DNA of 64,000 bases from Chromatiaceae bacterium (lineage in GTDB: Bacteria > Pseudomonadota > Gammaproteobacteria > Chromatiales > Chromatiaceae), in assembly GCA_024235175.1 (NCBI GenBank), contig JACKMX010000002.1:831001-895000 (forward strand), in the 5' to 3' direction. A program made the translations under genes and the position numbers. Of this stretch, positions 62,285 to 64,000 are shown one piece after another. The notes beneath the pieces are model-generated. The model saw only the letters and a list, made by a program, of their open reading frames with translations, had not been told where the DNA came from and did no database searches. Each line of letters opens with the position of its first letter. Positions within the stretch are counted from its first letter, which is position 1.

Positions 62285-62773
62285 TCCCGCACCTAAATTA
62301 CTCTGGCATTTAGGCTATACAACACATCTCAGGTTCCAGTCCATTCCAGCCTCTACACACTTCTCTGGAATTTAGGTACGGGACAAGCCCCGTTCACCTT
62401 AGACTCTCTTTGATGCGTTGCATTAAATAACACTTCGCTCTTCCATCATGCTTTAGTTTATGTTCGCGATCCCTTGCTGACTTTAGCTCTACATAGGCTT
62501 CGTAGTAGACCAAGTTCCATTGATCTCCTTGCGTCGCCTTGTTTTCCCCCAGGTTGTGAGATTCCAATCGCTTTCTCAAATCTCTCGTACTACCCAGGTA
62601 AAACCGATCACTGCTTGTCTTTGACTGCAGCACATAAACATAGAACATTTCGATTTTGCCTTTGCGGGATTCATCCCGCACCTAAATTCCTTTTCAGATC
62701 ACTTCACTTATCCACCTGGCACAATCTCTAAAAGCGTTGCAGCGCTTGCACCCAAAATAATTTAGGTGCGGGA
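62285..62773 (-). other. 23S rRNA intervening sequence at helix 25
   Basis: Four copies of a ~16-base unit alternate in direction: TCCCGCACCTAAATTA (62285-62300), GGAATTTAGGTACGGGA (62367-62383), TCCCGCACCTAAATTCC (62674-62690), TAATTTAGGTGCGGGA (62758-62773). The outer pair are perfect reverse complements; the first two and last two can also close separate hairpins of 99 and 100 bases. A GIY-YIG gene lies between. Normal 23S sequence resumes on both sides. Such insertions are usually cut out by RNase III, leaving a fragmented rRNA. Confidence 0.85.
62394..62648 (-). CDS. GIY-YIG nuclease-like protein inside the 23S insertion
   Basis: An 84-aa protein from ATG 62648 (AAAGG upstream; a GTG at 62681 would add 11 residues). 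MFYVYVLQSKTSSDRFYLGS holds the YVY...YLG form of the GIY-YIG motif, followed by TRDLRKRLESHN (catalytic Arg), LVYYEAYVELKSARDREHKLK (Glu region). It resembles the small UPF0213/UvrC-N-like nucleases. It is read in the same direction as the rRNA. It may cut DNA to spread the insertion, or act on rRNA; both are inference. Confidence 0.85.
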   Translation of the reverse strand: MFYVYVLQSKTSSDRFYLGSTRDLRKRLESHNLGENKATQGDQWNLVYYEAYVELKSARDREHKLKHDGRAKCYLMQRIKESLR

Positions 62774-63470
62774 CTCCGACTGCTTGTACGCATACGGTTT
62801 CAGGTTCTATTTCACTCCCCTAAAAGGGGTTCTTTTCGCCTTTCCCTCACGGTACTGGTTCACTATCGGTCGGTAAGGAGTATTTAGCCTTGGAGGATGG
62901 TCCCCCCATGTTCAGACAGAGTTTCACGTGCTCCGCCTTACTCGATTTCACTGCTGAGTCATTTTCGTGTACGGGGCTGTCACCCTGTATCACCAGACTT
63001 TCCAGACTGTTCCACTAACTCATCAACAGCTTAAGGGCTGGTCCCCTTTCGCTCGCCGCTACTCAGGGAATCTCGGTTGATTTCTTTTCCTCCGGGTACT
63101 TAGATGTTTCAGTTCCCCGGGTTTGCCTCGTTAACCTATATATTCAGCTAACGATACCCAGCTTATGCTGGGTGGGTTTCCCCATTCGGAAATCCTCGGA
63201 TCAAAGTCAGTTTGCCGACTCCCCGAGGCTTATCGCAAGCTACTACGTCCTTCATCGCCTCTTACCGCCTAGGCATCCACCATATGCGCTTATTCACTTG
63301 ACCATATAACCCCAAATACTCTGGGGCGCTGGTATTGGTCTTCTCTCGTTTGAATGCAACATACCCGCATCCAAGTCTTTCAACCTGGACACTTCTATAG
63401 TTGCTCTCAATCACCACAACACTTATCTATGGCAATTGAAAGCTCTGCCTATCTACAATCTAATCCGAAT

Positions 63471-63482
63471 TGTTAAAGAGCC
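63471..63482 (-). promoter_or_regulatory. boxA antitermination site in the rRNA spacer
   Basis: On the minus strand GGCTCTTTAACA followed by AATT matches the 16S-23S spacer boxA (TGCTCTTTAACA) bound by NusB/S10 to keep polymerase going through 23S. Confidence 0.75.
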
Positions 63483-63572
63483 TCACTTCGCAAATGCAAA
63501 GTGACTAACGACTGCGCTGGTCACTTCACACTCACTGGACACTTCGCCTCCGCTCACCAATCAGATGGTAAT

Positions 63573-63648
63573 TGGTGGAGCCAGGGAGGATCGAACTCCC
63601 GACCTCCTGCGTGCAAGGCAGGCGCTCTCCCAGCTGAGCTATGGCCCC
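63573..63648 (-). tRNA. tRNA-Ala(TGC)
   Basis: A 76-base cloverleaf with CCA in the rRNA spacer: GGGGCCA/TGGCTCC acceptor, anticodon loop CTTGCAC (TGC), T arm with GAGTTCGATCC. Confidence 0.95.
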
Positions 63649-63919
63649 TTTTTGCTGGTCTTTTTGCCGTCATGCTGCGTTGCGCTTGTCGTTCGTTCGG
63701 TCACATACTGATGTATGCTCCCTCTCTCGCTCTGGCGCGCGCCTTGCCTGACAACAAAAATCCTGCGCAAAAACTTGCTTGGCCGACAACTCATCGAGCT
63801 GCGCCCGATGTTGCCTTACCCCAGGCTTCCCTGATAACTAAATTTCGCAGATCAAGGCGGAGGCTTGCGAAGCTTATAACAATAAGCGAGTAAGCCGACA
63901 ACGCCGATATGCGGAATTT
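63649..63919. repeat. Spacer between tRNA-Ala and tRNA-Ile with two REP-like units
   Basis: Two intergenic repeat units lie here. One (about 63674-63752), read on the minus strand, runs from CAAGGCGCGCGCC to CAACGCAGCATG with a central TACATCAGTATG palindrome. The other (about 63853-63905) runs CAAGGCGGAGGCTTGCG to GACAACGCCGATATG. Both share the CAAGGCG...AACGC(A/C)G frame with 8501-8555. Confidence 0.6.
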
Positions 63920-63996
<77 letters not shown>

Positions 63997-64000
63997 GTGT

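Noticed and set aside
62285..62773. Group I intron in 23S
   Set aside because: GIY-YIG genes often sit in group I introns, but this insertion is short, lies in helix 25 where intervening sequences occur, and is bounded by simple inverted repeats with no visible intron core.

Overview
The window looks like a chromosome segment of a free-living or symbiotic gammaproteobacterium, probably near the sulfur-oxidising Chromatiales/Sedimenticola-type lineages. This is an inference from gene content and order (murJ-ribF-ileS-lspA, rplU-rpmA-obgE-proB, birA-coaX-SPOR gene next to an rRNA operon, DUF1538 pair with a P-II gene) and not a species call. Base composition is moderately GC-rich; GTG and TTG starts are common.

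Layout. 0-4 kb: the 5' end of a DUF1631 gene, then a tightly overlapping operon of two DUF1538 membrane proteins, a P-II-like regulator, a CBS-pair protein and ampD, facing a carboxymuconolactone-decarboxylase/Rieske fusion. 4-19.7 kb: housekeeping genes (lspA, ileS, ribF, murJ, rpsT, proB, obgE, rpmA, rplU, ispB, tRNA-Pro, amtB with a sigma-54/NtrC control region, tRNA-Met, ychF, manC). 19.9-34.4 kb: a leftward chemotaxis operon cheY-cheA-cheW-mcp-mcp-cheW-STAS-small ORF-cheR-cheD-cheB-mcp-STAS-STAS, in the order of the Pseudomonas aeruginosa che2 cluster, behind a good sigma-28-like promoter; one receptor ends in a CheR-tether pentapeptide. 34.9-42.7 kb: a P-loop protein, metA, a Cys-rich mini-protein, a 1028-aa coiled-coil/SPOR protein, guaC, acpH, a response regulator and a 27-aa membrane peptide.

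42.9-54.8 kb is an integrated, decaying island in the 3' end of tRNA-Thr(TGT): 44-bp direct repeats bound it and an integrase N-terminal stub sits beside the intact tRNA. It carries parDE, a DUF6933-like gene, a nucleotidyltransferase (MNT)-HEPN pair, a phosphoesterase with an internal deletion, and a winged-helix/TPR regulator. The HEPN gene is cut by an IS21-like element (44610-51357, 5-bp duplication), whose istA is itself cut by a second AAA+/DDE transposon (46434-49865, 6-bp duplication). Removing the inner element with one duplication restores an istA of exactly 501 codons. Both transposons encode, just after their ATPase gene, a ~65-aa acidic protein ending in an xxDLF-E-D motif that resembles a beta-clamp binding site.

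55-59.5 kb: birA, coaX, a SPOR-like gene and an M61 peptidase. 59.7-64 kb: the 3' part of an rRNA operon read leftward (tRNA-Ile, tRNA-Ala, 23S, 5S, terminator; 16S lies outside). The 23S gene carries a 489-bp intervening sequence at helix 25, built from two ~100-bp hairpin modules flanking a GIY-YIG nuclease gene. This and the paired clamp-motif mini-proteins are the most unusual items here.
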